A DNA stretch of 64,000 nucleotides from Branchiostoma floridae (GCF_000003815.2 NC_049995.1:1290330-1354329), one strand, 5' to 3'; numbered from the stretch's first letter, positions 11,542 to 22,880 are shown. Program-made: numbers and translations. The notes: generated by a model from the sequence alone, not told the origin.

Positions 11542-11890
11542 TTTATGCCTAGGTTACACATAGCCGAATTTAGCTCCCGAACACCAGCCGACCCTTAGCC
11601 GACTCAGGTCGGCTGTTGTTCGGGAGCAGTCTGACCACGCCTATCTTTTAGCGCCGAACATGTCCCGAACATGTCCCAACCATTTCCCGACCAGTAAATG
11701 ACTTACTCTCGACTGTGTCCCGAATGCTAACTAACCTATTACCAACCATCCGACCAGCCGACTCACCCGAACGCCGGCCGACTCATCCGAACGCCAGCCG
11801 ACTACAGCCGACTAGCTCCCGAATCACTCCTAAACCATAGTCGGGAGAGAGTCGGGAGCCAAATTCGGCTATGTGTAACCTAGGCATAAA
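11542..11890. mobile_element. 349-bp element with ~30-bp terminal inverted repeats and GC-rich interior
   Basis: The left end TTTATGCCTAGGTTACACAT continues AGCCGAATTT.GCTCCCGA. The right end is its reverse complement with one mismatch. Between them the sequence is GC-rich and built from reiterated GCCGACT, CCCGAAC and CAGCCGACT motifs, in an otherwise AT-rich region. It has no coding capacity. No clear target duplication lies outside the inverted repeats. A MITE or fold-back element is the likely class. Confidence 0.8.
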
Positions 11891-12605
11891 CCTGTATGTC
11901 TTGATAGAGCCCTGTCAAGCAACATGAAGTTTTTTTTCGCCAAACGACGACAAATCATAAACTTTAAGATGGTGATGAATCGCAGCCCAGAAACAACCAC
12001 ATATAGCTGGCCTTGGAGTATTCTGTCCACTTGTACCTCTGCTTAGAACTGTCTTAGCAGATTTCCAGGACCTTGGGTGGTAGTTCTGCAAATTCTACAC
12101 ACTGCTGTCTTGATTTCAGCCATTCTGGGATTAAAAAATCAGACGAAAATCCAATTCAGTCTTTCTAAAGAGATGACAAATTAGGCTCCTAATAGAGGAA
12201 CTACAGTTGTTCTTTATACATACAAATATTGGTCAAGAATGTTTGAACCCCTACTGCAATAAGTATAATGTAAAATGATGTGTCATATTCGAATATATTC
12301 AATTGACATCATTGCCCTAAAATCCGGCCATGTTTACTCTCGTTGAAGAGATAGAATATGCTTGAGTGAACTAGTACCACGATCAAGACTCTGTTGTTGT
12401 TGACAACATGCATGTTTACGAAGATATTTCGGAAAAGCAAGCACTCTGATAAGCCTACGTTACCATAGCATGTGTAGAGGGAGACAAGAGGAGAGGGTAC
12501 CTACCTCTGAATATCTTTACGCTCCATTTTGTTAACTTTGCTGTGTTTTTCAACTCGTTCAACTCCACCTGTCAAGTTGGCAGTGCGTGTGTGGTCACCG
12601 TCTGG
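11891..12605. other. Intergenic, nothing recognised
   Basis: No coding or repeat signal that I can classify. Confidence 0.55.
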
Positions 12606-13846
12606 TGCGGCTATTTCCAGAACTGTGTCTCGAATCTTAACTGGCCAAAACAAATAACAATAATGTAAAAGACAAACATTTTAAATTCCTGTTTGAGATA
12701 ATGTGTGCGTGTGTGTGTGTGTTTTGGGGGGGGGGGGGGACTGCCTCAAAATATATGCTCGCTTTTGCCAACCAACACATTGCTATCAACATTTTTTTTT
12801 ACTGTATATGAAAACATTTGTAACATATATGTTACATGTATAAAAGGACAAAAGTGCAAATGACTGTACTGTCGAAGACAAGTCAAAGACCTAGCTTATG
12901 CCATTTGTCCTTGCAATTAACGATTTTGTTGTTGACGGATCATCTAAAAAAAAACTTACGTAAGATCGTCACTTCCCCACGATTAAACGTTTGGTGTCTG
13001 GTGTGGCTATTTTCAGAACTGCTTGTCCACTTGTATCAAATCTTAACTGGCCAAAACAAATGACAATAATGTAATAGACAAACATTTAAAATTCCTGTTA
13101 GAGATAATGGGGGGGGGGCTGCTTCAATAAAAGGACAAAAGTGCAAATGACTGTACTGTCGAAGACAAGTCAAAGACCTAGCTTATGCCATTTGTCCTTG
13201 CAATTAACGATTTTGTTGTTGACGGATCATCTAAAAAAAAACTTACGTAAGATCGTCACTTCCCCACGATTAAACGTTTGGTGTCTGGTGTGGCTATTTT
13301 CAGAACTGCTTGTCCACTTGTATCAAATCTTAACTGGCCAAAACAAATGACAATAATGTAATAGACAAACATTTAAAATTCCTGTTAGAGATAATGGGGG
13401 GGGGGGCTGCTTCAATAAAAGGACAAAAGTGCAAATGACTGTACTGTCGAAGACAAGTCAAAGACCTAGCTTATGACATTTGTCCTTGCAATTAACGATT
13501 TTGTTGTTGACGGATCATCTAAAAAAAAACTTACGTAAGATCGTCACTTCCCCACGATTAAAGGTTTGGTGTCTGGTGTGGCTATTTTCAGAACTGTTTG
13601 TCCACTTGTATCAAATCTTAACTGGCCAAAACAAATGACAATAATGTAATAGACAAACATTTAAAATTCCTGTTAGAGATAATGGGGGGAGGGGTGCTTC
13701 AATAAAAGGACAAAAGTGCAAATGACTGTACTGTCGAAGGCAAGTTAAATACCAAGCTTATGACATTTGTCCTTGCAATTAACGATTTTGTGGTTGACGG
13801 ATCATCTAAAAAACACCTTACGTAAGATCGTCACTTAATTACGATA
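12606..13846. repeat. 287-288-bp tandem repeat, about four copies
   Basis: Unit starts (AAAAGGAC) fall at 12842, 13129, 13417 and 13704, giving periods of 287, 288 and 287. Each unit carries CTGTACTGTCGAAG, the palindrome-centred CTTACGTAAGATCGTCACTT, GGTGTCTGGTGTGGC and a G-run of variable length. Units 1 and 2 are nearly identical; unit 4 is the most diverged. A related leader with a GT run lies at 12606-12840. Confidence 0.95.
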
Positions 13847-14467
13847 CGATACAATAAGTGTTGTATAAGATGGTTACGTAAGATTCGCCAAGTAGTTCCC
13901 ACGGTACTGATACACTTAAGTGCAGCTTAATCATAGACTTGTAGAAGCGACCGGTAATTATCCTTTACAAGTTGGTAAATGAGGTGTAAGAGTTCTGACG
14001 ATGGAAAGAGGCGATGGCAAGGTAATAAGCTGCACCCATGAGAAATAAGTGGCCCGCATGTACTGATTATGTAAGAGAAAAACGACCTTCGAAGTCCTCA
14101 CATGTCCATTCCCCAACAACAAGTCTATTAAGATCAAGAACATTTATAATAGTACAAGAGAAAAATGTATGTTAATTTGAATATCTTGAAAGAAATAAAA
14201 CCCTTCAATTTTGAAATTTGAGTTTCATGATAAAAAGAAATTAATAAACCAAATTTACTTGTAGGTAGGTTTCCATGATTTAGTCCTACATCATCACTCG
14301 TTGATATACAATGCAGGTCTACTAGGAGGCTGTGATTAGTTGCATCTCGTTATTGAGCACAAAAGCCTTATTCAAAATTGACCAATAGCATCGAAAGTTG
14401 CCAAAGCATACAGGCTGGTGATGTCATATTTACCTGTGTAAAAGAAGTACGTATTGGTTAGACTCTA
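13847..14467. other. Intergenic, nothing recognised
   Basis: AT-rich sequence with no supported feature. Confidence 0.55.
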
Positions 14468-14501
14468 TTGGAGCACGCCCCTTTCAGCCCTGCCTTTCTC
14501 A

Positions 14502-14594
14502 TGTCTTTGCCGCACACACGTCAAACGTCTCACTACCACTGCGCCGTTCCCTCTGTGACAGACGTCGTCCTAGAAGACAAGTTGGAAACAGCAG
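14502..14594 (+). other. Candidate 5' noncoding exon of the lectin-like gene
   Basis: A short, less AT-rich stretch ends CAGCAG|GTGAGC, a good donor. If joined to the acceptor at 16451, the small frame starting at 14502 meets TAA just before the ATG at 16461. It could therefore only serve as leader sequence. This is weak evidence: a donor plus composition. Confidence 0.2.
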
Positions 14595-15439
14595 GTGAGC
14601 ACCAGATATTTACAAGACGTCAAATATCTTCTTTGTTTTTATCTTTTTTCTTAGGTCCTAGGCCCTATCTTTATTTCACCTTGTGGTGCAGTAACTCCAA
14701 TGTACTAAAATCTCTTTTAGCATTTTTTTTGTTGCGCAGTTACTTCTATGTACTAAAATCTCTTTTAGTCTTTTTTATAGCTTCATTCCAATATGTTTCA
14801 TTATGCGCAATAGCCCTACCCGAATAGACCTTACGGACGTTATGTACTTTTTTATACATACTGGCTGATCACATGGGGTTCTTTAAAATGTTATAATGTT
14901 TTTTTGTGTGCCAATTGCTAATGAAAAGAGGCTCGGAAAAGAGAATACTAGAAATTTGCAATTACACGAACTTGTATCCCCATGTTGCCCGCGGTTGTTT
15001 GCTTGCTGGACCTACTTTAGAAATTGCTTTGTCTTTTGATCATAACCTTCAGAACCATATTGTATATCGTGCAAAGCAGCTTTTAAATTGAACACCTATG
15101 TACCGTAAAGAGAACGGCTATGTCGTAAAATGCCTATGTAAATTCAAAATGCAAGGAAGATAGGGTAAAAGAACAAAAATGTAACTAAATGAAAGTTGAA
15201 GGAACAAAAAATACGTTATACACTGTTTTCCAATCTTAGCAATATTTAGATATTGGCCTTCATTCTACGGCTTTTTAGGTAGGAAATGCCATACGGGGGG
15301 ACCCGCATTCCCCAAGGTTCCATTACGACCACAGGTATGATCGTTCAAATGTAAGAATCCGAAACATTTGCAGGATTCAACTAATAAATCTTATAGCCAT
15401 AAGCCATAGGAAGGCTATTCCCTAAGACTGTACTCCAGC

Positions 15440-15790
15440 ATCCATCGTCCTTTCTCTGTGTGGACTGCAGCTGGTGTTGTAATCTTGCAGAATGGCATTT
15501 GGTCCAATATTGAAGAGGTAGGATATTGCTACTGGATGGAGGATGGTGTCCCTATATCTCACCACATTGAAGTTGCCTGGAATGATGACGAGTCTTGTTT
15601 TTCCTATGGCGGTTATACCGCCCTACACCATGACGCTGCCTCCAACACCAAATGCCAAAAGTTACTCTTGTCGTGTCAGCGTGCGGTTCTCTTTGCCGCA
15701 TCCGCACTTTGATTTGTCCATCCGACTATCGAAAGGGCAGATATACTCTACTCTAAGCGTGCTAAAACCTTGTATGTTCCGTATATCAAG
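15440..15790 (-). pseudogene. Degenerate Tc1/mariner transposase fragment
   Basis: The minus strand reads FGVGGSVMV-stop-GGI, then VVRYRDTILHP and, further on, an ILQD segment. These match the Tc1-family pattern F-GGGSVMVWGGI, RYRDEIL.P and LQDNA..H around the catalytic core, with the usual W replaced by a stop. More stops lie upstream in frame. A DSRMDKSKCGCGKE stretch sits where D-G-R-x-x-V-(W/Y)-R-R is expected. It is a dead DNA transposon. Confidence 0.75.
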
Positions 15791-17045
15791 TGTGAGGTGA
15801 AAAAAAGATTGATTTAAGCAGCGACACACGCGCCAATATCAACAGTACGGTACAATGTTGAACAGAAGCAGGGAAATTTGGGCACTTTTTTTTGTGACCC
15901 ACTCATGTAAGCAGGCCTTGTGCTCGTTTCATGTGTTTACCTTCATGATAATTTTGATACCATAGGAAAGAAAATCACACAAGCTTTCTATTGATATATA
16001 ATACATTGAAATTGATGCATAAGTAACGGAAATATGATATACCAAAGTTGATATTCCAAACTTTTTGTGCCGAGTGTATCTATAAATATCATTTTCCTTC
16101 TCTGTATACGATAAGTATACGATTATGTATACTGCTTTACTTTGCAATTTGTTTGCCTTCGGGCATGACATTGTAATAAAGATATCAAAATTGCAAGACA
16201 TTAATCTTGCAAATAGAAGTACCATAATTTACAGAATTCATGAGAAAAAGGTATAATAGCTTTCTTTGATTGAATAAAAATGTCATACTTCGAACAGTTA
16301 TTGTTGTAACATTTAGACAATATAAATGTAGCACCATAGTGTTTGTTATGGTTAATTACTATTATTTTTTTTAGTTTTTAACGTCAATGTCGAAAACGCG
16401 AACAAGGTGTAAAAACAACATTCATGTTAACGTTCTTTATTTCTTATTCAGTTCTTTAACATGAAGAAGGCAGTGGGGGTAGGAGTGCCCTTGGTGCTGG
16501 TTCTGACCGTCGCCGCGTACCTTGCTGTGACGTGGTATGGAAAGGATGAAGCAACCAAAGGCCGAATCATCAAAAAATCTGTACAACTAGACGGTAAGGG
16601 TCTTGCTCATTAATACATACATTAACAACAGTTTTTGACAGAAGTCTTGGTGGTTCCATAGACTCCAAGCAGATCTAACGGTGGAAAAATATAGCATTAT
16701 AAAGCTGACGAGTATTTAAGACGGTCAATGACAGCCATTGATTGTCATTTGGCTGATTAGACTCCTTGTTGTCCTTTTTTCGGCTAAACACCTTGGCCAG
16801 CTTTTTAGTACTATCTTATGTCACCGTAGGATTAGTAGCATCACTGCATTTAAACCGCTTGCCAATATTCGGTGTCGGCCAAGATGTTGGCTGCTTGTGT
16901 TAACTAAAAGGTGCTAGGTAGCTAAATAATAAGCAGTGCCAAGGAAAGCCTCTAGCTAAAGGGGAACCAAATCTGATCATTTACAGCTTTTATCACACCC
17001 TATACACACACTAATTAAGTATAAAACTAATCCACAAAGCCATAT

Positions 17046-17061
17046 CTTGTACACAAACACA

Positions 17062-17107
<46 letters not shown>
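17046..17107. repeat. (CA)n microsatellite
   Basis: A run of ACAC dinucleotides in an intron of the lectin-like gene. Confidence 0.95.
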
Positions 17108-17109
<2 letters not shown>

Positions 17110-17814
17110 TGCTAGTGAAATTATAACCTCCATGAAAATTTAGGAATAATAAATGGCAAAACTAAGGGTCATCAATAGGGCTGTCTTTATGAAGGTTAAG
17201 GGTGAAAAATCTTACCGTCAGTTTTTGCAGATGTATGGCAAGAACATCAATGATAACGTTTAAAATCCCTTTTTTTTGCTCCAGAATTGCCTGATGACAT
17301 CAGTGAAGCCATGAAAGCAGCGGCGGCTGAACATGCTCCGACTTACGTCCCTGACAAACGCTTCCTGGGGGCAATTGCGAAGATGGCTGGAGACCTTTTG
17401 TGTAAGCTACTATAATTGCCTTTTTCTATATGCCCTTTGGTACTTAGTTCCGTGTGCTTACAACATTTTATTTTCAACAAAGTATTCGATCCCTACCCTG
17501 CTTTTCTGTGACCAATTGCCGTCTATCCCCCAGTAATAATGACATAAAGCCGAGAGTAAGTGGTATGGTTTTGGGCACCCTAGCGGCTTGTTTTGGAACT
17601 GCAGGGCAAGTTTATCGTGAGACTTTGAAAGGGAATAACTCAAGAAGGGGTTGACGGATTGTCATGATTTTTGGTATGTAGATAGCTTAAGTGATGCCTC
17701 ATATTGTTACATAATAACTATGCAAATTGGAATCTAAATTATATAATCCATTCGAAAACTGACAAACACAATTACTATAGCAGTTGTAAAAGATAGAATC
17801 ATTTGGTAAAGGTA

Positions 17815-18340
17815 TAGGGTCGTGGAACTCTAGTTTGGCCATATTTCAGTCTCAAATGGATAGAAAGCAATGCAGATTTAGACCATTTGATCTTAAAACT
17901 TGCCTAGGATTAGTGTTATGGCAAGGGCTAGGATTAGGGCTAAGTAAGGGTAGGGGTTTGTTGTAGAAAACATGTTTCCAAGGAGATGTAGTTTGGGCCA
18001 TATCTTGGTCTGAAATGGATAGAAAACATTCAAATTTTGACCATTTTTTAATACAACTTATTGTTAGTGTTAGTGTTAGGGTTAGGTTCTAAGTTTGGGT
18101 AAGGTTTAGGGCTAGAGTTAGGGTATGGGGTTCGTGGTAGAAAATCTGTTTTGTTGGTCATTCCGGTCTGAAACATCCAGATTTTTACCATTTTTAATGA
18201 CTGCTTAGGGTTAGTGTTATGGGAAAGGCTAGGGTTATGGTAAGAATATGAGTTCATGGTAAAAAATTTGTTTTCGAGGAAGTGTATTTTTTTACCATAT
18301 TTCGTATGAGTAAGGGCTAGGTTTAGGGTTAGAGGCCGAT
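17815..18340. repeat. Three diverged ~165-bp units rich in TTAGGG-like motifs
   Basis: Each unit has GGCCATAT.T..GTCT.AAATGGATAGAAA, then TTTTGACCATTT, then a run of GGTTAGTGTTAGGGTTAGG and GGGCTAGG, then TAGAAAACATGTTT. The hexamers are irregular, so this is an intronic tandem repeat and not a telomere. Confidence 0.75.
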
Positions 18341-18819
18341 TTATTGGCAGTCAAATTTCTATTGAATGCGGTTTTCTTACATCTTCCGCCATTATCTTTC
18401 TTGTTTAGCAAAAGTGAAGCCGGTCAACCCCCAGCAACTAAAACAAGCAATTAATCAACTGGGTTCTGCGAGGAACATGGGCCCAGACATCATGTCCGAC
18501 GCTGTTAAAAACGAGCAAGAGGTGACCGGAGAGGTTGAAAAAGAGGTGGCAGAAAAAACAATAGAAAACTTATTTGGAGGATCAGGTAAGTAATGCCATC
18601 AATTCTCAACACTTTGTGTAACATAAGTCTAAGCTGATTGTCTGCCAAAAAATGTCTCCATGACTTTGAATAAAAGACTTCATTTACTTAGTTACAAGAA
18701 ATTACCCTCAGCCTACAAATATATAAAATCTATATTTGACCAATAATTCAATCTAACGTTATGGCTTCAAAACGTTTTCTGCTACAGCTAATATAGGTAG
18801 CCAGAACGGGAATCCAAAG

Positions 18820-19670
18820 GTTTTAGGTAAAGGTGCCACAATCGCCTCCCGTAGCTGTGGAACAGTACCATCTCACAGGGAAGTGTTAAGGAGGTCGGCT
18901 ATTGGTGTACTGTGTTCGTAAGCGAACTCCTTTTAGTTCAGACAAGTTCAACGGTGATGACGATGTTGTGATGTTAGTAAGAGCCTTGTTGATTTTGTTA
19001 TGCCGTTATCTGTCTACTCCACTCGAACTGTCAACTCCTTCCTTTGGCTCCCCGTCAGCACATTCAACTCCTGCAGCTGGTTCTTGGATTTTCCTTCTTA
19101 AGGTTCTTAAGTCTGGTGTTGTAGAACTGTTTTTGGCAGGCTTGATCTCCCTCAGAATCTTGTTACGATGTTTGCGCCAGTCTTTCCAGTTCTTTTGATT
19201 GAAAGCCGACTGTCTTCACTTCATTGAGGACTTGATACTGGGTGAGATCCAAGGTTTGTCACGTACAGACTTAAGAGGGAAATGTGTTGCTATTGTCTGT
19301 TGTAATGTAGAAGGCAGTAGTGTCCCGTTTTCCTGACACATCATCCCACTGGTGCTGAGTCACCCACTGACCAAAAGATCGGGTACTGGAGAGTCCTTCA
19401 TCGGTCGGGTTTGTCGTTTTATGGTCTTGTTCTGGAGTGCTCGGTGCTTTCGTGTTAACAACACAATGTTGTGATCACACTGACAACATCAGATAGTGGG
19501 CATTCCTCAACCTGCAGGAAAGACTAGCTGTAGCAGAAGACAGACGGTACTGGAGATAACTGTCAATCTTCATGTTTACCTTGTCCCCGCAACGACCGGG
19601 AGGTCTAGGGACTAGGTGGGTAGGTAGGCTGTGATCAACACGACCAAGAGGCGACGTTGCAGAGGAAGGG
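18820..19670 (-). pseudogene. Decayed CR1/Jockey-like LINE reverse transcriptase fragment
   Basis: Minus-strand frames give QWVTQHQWDDVSG and a TLDLTQYQVLNEVK segment, where LINEs have DKPWITP.IK. Then FQSKELERLAQTS, followed by PIADLLNTSL-stop-DGTVPQLREAIVAPLPK. This last piece matches the F-N-x-S-L...G.VP..W..A.V.PLPK block before the LINE polymerase palm. Stops and frameshifts are frequent. It lies antisense inside an intron of the lectin-like gene. Confidence 0.75.
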
Positions 19671-20184
19671 TTATAATAATCAGTGAGATTAGTTATGATC
19701 AGATCTTATTCTGCAGACGAACAGCGGTGGTTTAACGAAATTTTATCATACAATACAGGATGTACCCTAGGATCACAGCTCGACACCGAATGCCTCGAGT
19801 GTAAGCACTACTCCGTTGCTAAGGATGATGGAACTACTCAATGCGTGCCAACATGTCCTCTCAACCTAAAACCGTAACCAAATGAAATGAAGTGCTGGGC
19901 ATGTAAATACTACGCCGTCCGCATGGAAGATGAGACACTTAAATGCGTTACAGCGTGCCCCGCCAACCACGCAGTCGGTGACGACGATATATGCAAACGT
20001 AAGTCCAAATTGAATACTGCTTTAAACTAGATGCAAATACATGGTCTGCTTGTTAACTCTTATGCACGTTTCACATAGTCTGATTGTAGCCATGCTATTT
20101 CACAACTGTTTTCTTTATAGCTTTTTGGAGGGATGACAGGACATGTGGTTCAGGACATGTCGCAGCAGGAAAGAATCCGGGACA

Positions 20185-20479
20185 TTTAAAAAAAAACTTG
20201 TTGTTTTTGTAACCATCAACATGTATCATAATTATTCCTTGACAATTGTGGCAATCATGTCGTGTATTGTGGTTATACATAATAGCCTGTATATGCACAT
20301 GAGAGAAATGCTTATACGAAGATTCGTTTTCCATGTGCAATACCTATTGTGCCTAAGAAATGTACTCTTACTTATACGACACTAGTACTTCAAATTACTC
20401 CCTGTACAGTAGCTTGGATACTATGTTTTTGACAAATGTACTATTTGTTTTTTTTTACGAATAAAGCCTTGAAAAAAAA
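20185..20479 (+). mobile_element. Poly(A)-tailed retroposon inserted in a coding exon
   Basis: A 295-bp AT-rich insert ends with AATAAAGCCTTG (AATAAA at 20460-20465) and an A-tail. It is flanked by AAGAATCCGGGACA (20171-20184) and AAGAATCCCGGACA (20480-20493), a 14-bp target-site duplication with one mismatch. The insert is noncoding and looks like a 5'-truncated LINE 3' end or a processed transcript 3' UTR. It splits the codons of the CCS-type Cys-rich module. Confidence 0.9.
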
Positions 20480-21979
20480 AAGAATCCCGGACAGTGTGAC
20501 CCCAGCAGTGCTGAGCCCTGTTGTTCCCCACAGGGATTGTGTAGAGCTAGCGCCAACCACTGCACCTGCTCAGGCTGTACTGACTACCGTACGTATAACT
20601 CCAAAATAAAGAAAATGATGCATTCCAAACTTTGCATTTGTACTTGTATTGTAAAGGGTAGTAAAGGTTTAATATACCAATTATCAGCTAAATGTGCTAA
20701 TATATCATTAAACCGCATGGCATAGCATATCTGCCGCATTTACCCACATTTACCAGGTGGATGCAAATTTGCATGTGTCAAGATTTATGTACAGTACGGG
20801 GTATTCATAAAATCTGTGAGTTTACCGACAAAACCGCGTGGAATATTTCTTTCTTGCGTGATTACAACTTCATTGTTCCGATTATGCTTCCTCTTTCACA
20901 GGATGGCTGGACATGGATACGGTAAGGGTTGTTGGGCAATCAGGACATCCGTATGAGCACGGAGGAGTGATATATGATCCACAAAAAACCTTGGATGGGG
21001 ACGTAGGAACCTGGTGGAACCCTCAAGTCCCCAATCGATGGTATAACAACTGGTACATCGCTTACGACCTCGGAGCGCCCTTCACACTGATCAAAGTCAC
21101 CATGAATAACTTTGGAGACTTCAACCATGACGTTAAAAAATTCCGATTGCAAAAGTCAGAGAAGAAGATGCCATGGAGCTGGTCGGTTGTCACGTACGTT
21201 ACTAACGTGAGAGCCAGCACGAATGCTCGACAGGAATTCGGCGGTTTCAGAGCAACAGCGCAGTATTGGCTATTCATAGTCAAGGAGACTCAGTCTGGCT
21301 GGCAGCCGTGGTTAAAAGAAGTGCAATTCCATGGATTCACAACTGGTAACTGGTATATTATATTTCTCTATATTTATAAACAGTTAATATCTGCTAAAGG
21401 GCGTCTGGTCCTCAAGCTTTCTATGTACTTTAATATCTCTTAATTAGTTGACCTCTAACGATTTGTTACCTGCTTTCAACGCCTTATACTAAACGGCCTA
21501 AATTTCTGTATCCTAGGGATTTTTTTTGTATCTTCTTACATGTGTGATAGTCACTTAACTGTTTTGTAAAGCTCATCCCGTCTACTGTTAGCGAAAGCAA
21601 AATCATATAAGACACAGTGCATTAGAAGCCAGTCCTTATGGAGGTACTTGTATTTAGAAAATGATTATTGCCGAAAAAAACGAAAATCCAGATAAGGTAA
21701 ATAAGACAAAAGTCAGATTTTTATCCTCCAAAAATATGATCTATCAGAAAATAACATTTACTTTTAGGTGCTTTAGAAGGAATAACACCCCCCAATCTCC
21801 CCCTTCTGCCATATCATTACTCATTACCATTAGGGCAAAATGCCTAACTATAAATTTAACGATTTTTACCATAAACAAGTCCTGTACAAACCACAACCAC
21901 ACATTTTAAATGAAAACATCCTCACCCTTTGGTGATACTTCCCAACCCTTAACCCCAACCTGCCAATTCATGCGTGAGA

Positions 21980-22350
21980 TCGCGTGGAGCAGCGGCAGTG
22001 TATTTGTCTCAGGACCGAGAGGTCTGGAGTTCGAATCCGGCTGCGTGTCACAGATTTTGTGCCCTTGGGAAAGGCACTATACACGGCTTTCCCCGCTCTA
22101 CTCAGGTCAAAATGAGTACTCGGCTACGGCTAGGGCCGTCTTTCAGATAGAACGTAAAATGGAGGTCCCGTGTCTGGGGAGAGCCATGCCCCAGGCACGT
22201 TACAAAACCTACCATACGTGCGATGGTGCGTTGTGAGTCCGCATACAGTCCCTTGGCCGCACCTGGAGCAGTTGCTGTCGTATTGAGGTCACTTGAGTGG
22301 CGCTCGAGACTCTTGCGATTTAGCCCCGACCGCCCCCCCCCTCTCCCGAC
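21980..22350 (+). mobile_element. tRNA-headed SINE
   Basis: The head has GTGGAGCAGCGGCAGTG (A-box position) and GGAGTTCGAATCC (B box). The body has GTGCCCTTGGGAAAGGCACT and AACGTAAAATGGAGGTCCCG (22151-22170). The tail has GTCGTATTGAGGTCACTTGA and GATTTAGCCCCGACC. The body block AACGTAAAATGG.GGTCCCGTG also occurs in the 5S-headed copy at 23785-23975. It is intronic, between the F5/8C and fucolectin-like exons. Confidence 0.9.
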
Positions 22351-22506
22351 GTTTCATGTTGTCATAGATGCAAAGGAAAATTCAAGATGCATGTCACAAT
22401 ATTACAGCAGTGATAGTGGCACTGAATCTACCAACGTTTACACATATATTATGTGGCTTTCATCTGTATGTACAATGTGCTATTGCTCCGTCTCCAATCT
22501 CCACAG

Positions 22507-22748
22507 CGTGGTCATCTTTAACAACGATGACCAAATCAACCCCTTCAACATCCACATCGGGGATTCCGAGGACGTAAGCGCGAACCCCAAGTGCGGTGGT
22601 GACCATCCTTATGTCAGGAGTTCGAATCCACGTGAGGAATCAATATCCATGAACGTTCCTTGTGCTGGAATGCGAGGACATTATGTGGGCATCCGTGCAC
22701 CCGGATCTTCCCGAGTTCTCTCCTTGTGCGAGGTCCGAGTGTTTTCTG
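22507..22748 (+). CDS. Second half of a fucolectin (F-type lectin) domain, partial
   Basis: After the acceptor CTCCACAG the frame reads VVIFNNDD, FNIHIGDSED, NPKCGG, MRGHYVGIRAPGSSRVLSLC and EVRVF, with a donor at 22749. This is the C-terminal half of an F-type lectin domain (eel fucolectin/tachylectin-4 type): IGDS, NP.CGG, G.YVGIR and LCEV. The N-terminal half, with the W-x-VDLG strand, is not found between 21346 and 22506. The entry phase (2) does not fit the exit phase (1) of the F5/8C exon. An exon is therefore missing, deleted or replaced by the SINE, and the domain is probably broken here. Confidence 0.75.
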
Positions 22749-22754
22749 GTAGGC

Positions 22755-22880
22755 CTATGTGATAAGTGCGGTAGGACGTGTAAATCCAGAATCGGACTTA
22801 TCAGCCACCAAAGAACACATGCGGTCAACCTGATGTGACGTCATCGTCGGCACCGACGGACAGCCTTAAGCAAAGTAAGC
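22755..22880 (+). pseudogene. LINE 3'-end remnant with C-x2-C-x3-C zinc-knuckle-like motif
   Basis: The frame reads CDKCGRTCKSRIGLISHQRTH, then a stop and GTCATCGTCGGCACCGACGG. C..CGR.C.SRIGL.SHQR.H is the C-terminal motif I associate with a common invertebrate non-LTR retrotransposon. Only the tail is present, directly after the fucolectin-like exon. Confidence 0.6.

Larger units (their letters stand above)
16461..21345 (+). pseudogene. Lectin-like gene: membrane anchor, furin-like repeats, Cys-rich module, F5/8C domain; disrupted
   Basis: Exons: 16461-16593, 17285-17401, 18409-18585, 19717-19998, 20121-20588 and 20902-21345, all phase 1 at the joins. ATG 16461 starts MKKAVGVGVPLVLVLTVAAY, a signal anchor or uncleaved signal. 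Exons 2-3 encode an acidic, helix-prone stalk. Exon 4 has two C..C(7-10)C...C repeats (ECLECKHY.., KCWACKYY..) of furin/growth-factor-receptor type. Exon 5 has RTCGSGH then EPCCSPQG.C and HC.C.GC.DYR, a Cys-rich module. Exon 6 is a near-complete F5/8C (discoidin) domain: TLDGD..TWWNP, WYIAYDLG, FRLQKS, RQEFGGF and GWQPWLKEVQF. Damage: a TAA at 19875-19877 between the two furin-like repeats (codon 196) and a 295-bp insertion in exon 5. Removing the insertion with one target copy restores phase exactly, so the break is recent. It may be a null allele rather than a fixed pseudogene. Confidence 0.75.

Noticed and set aside
12836-13350. Two nearly identical ~70-codon frames (MQMTVLSKTSQRPSL..)
   Set aside because: They are produced by the 287-bp tandem units; the frame is lost in units 3-4 and no domain is recognised.
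17900-18340. Interstitial telomere
   Set aside because: TTAGGG words are irregular and embedded in a ~165-bp unit with unrelated sequence.
20143-20385. Open frames on both strands at 20095-20385
   Set aside because: They lie inside the noncoding retroposon insert.
21980-22050. A functional tRNA gene
   Set aside because: The B box is good, but the cloverleaf does not close, and the tract continues into the SINE body.
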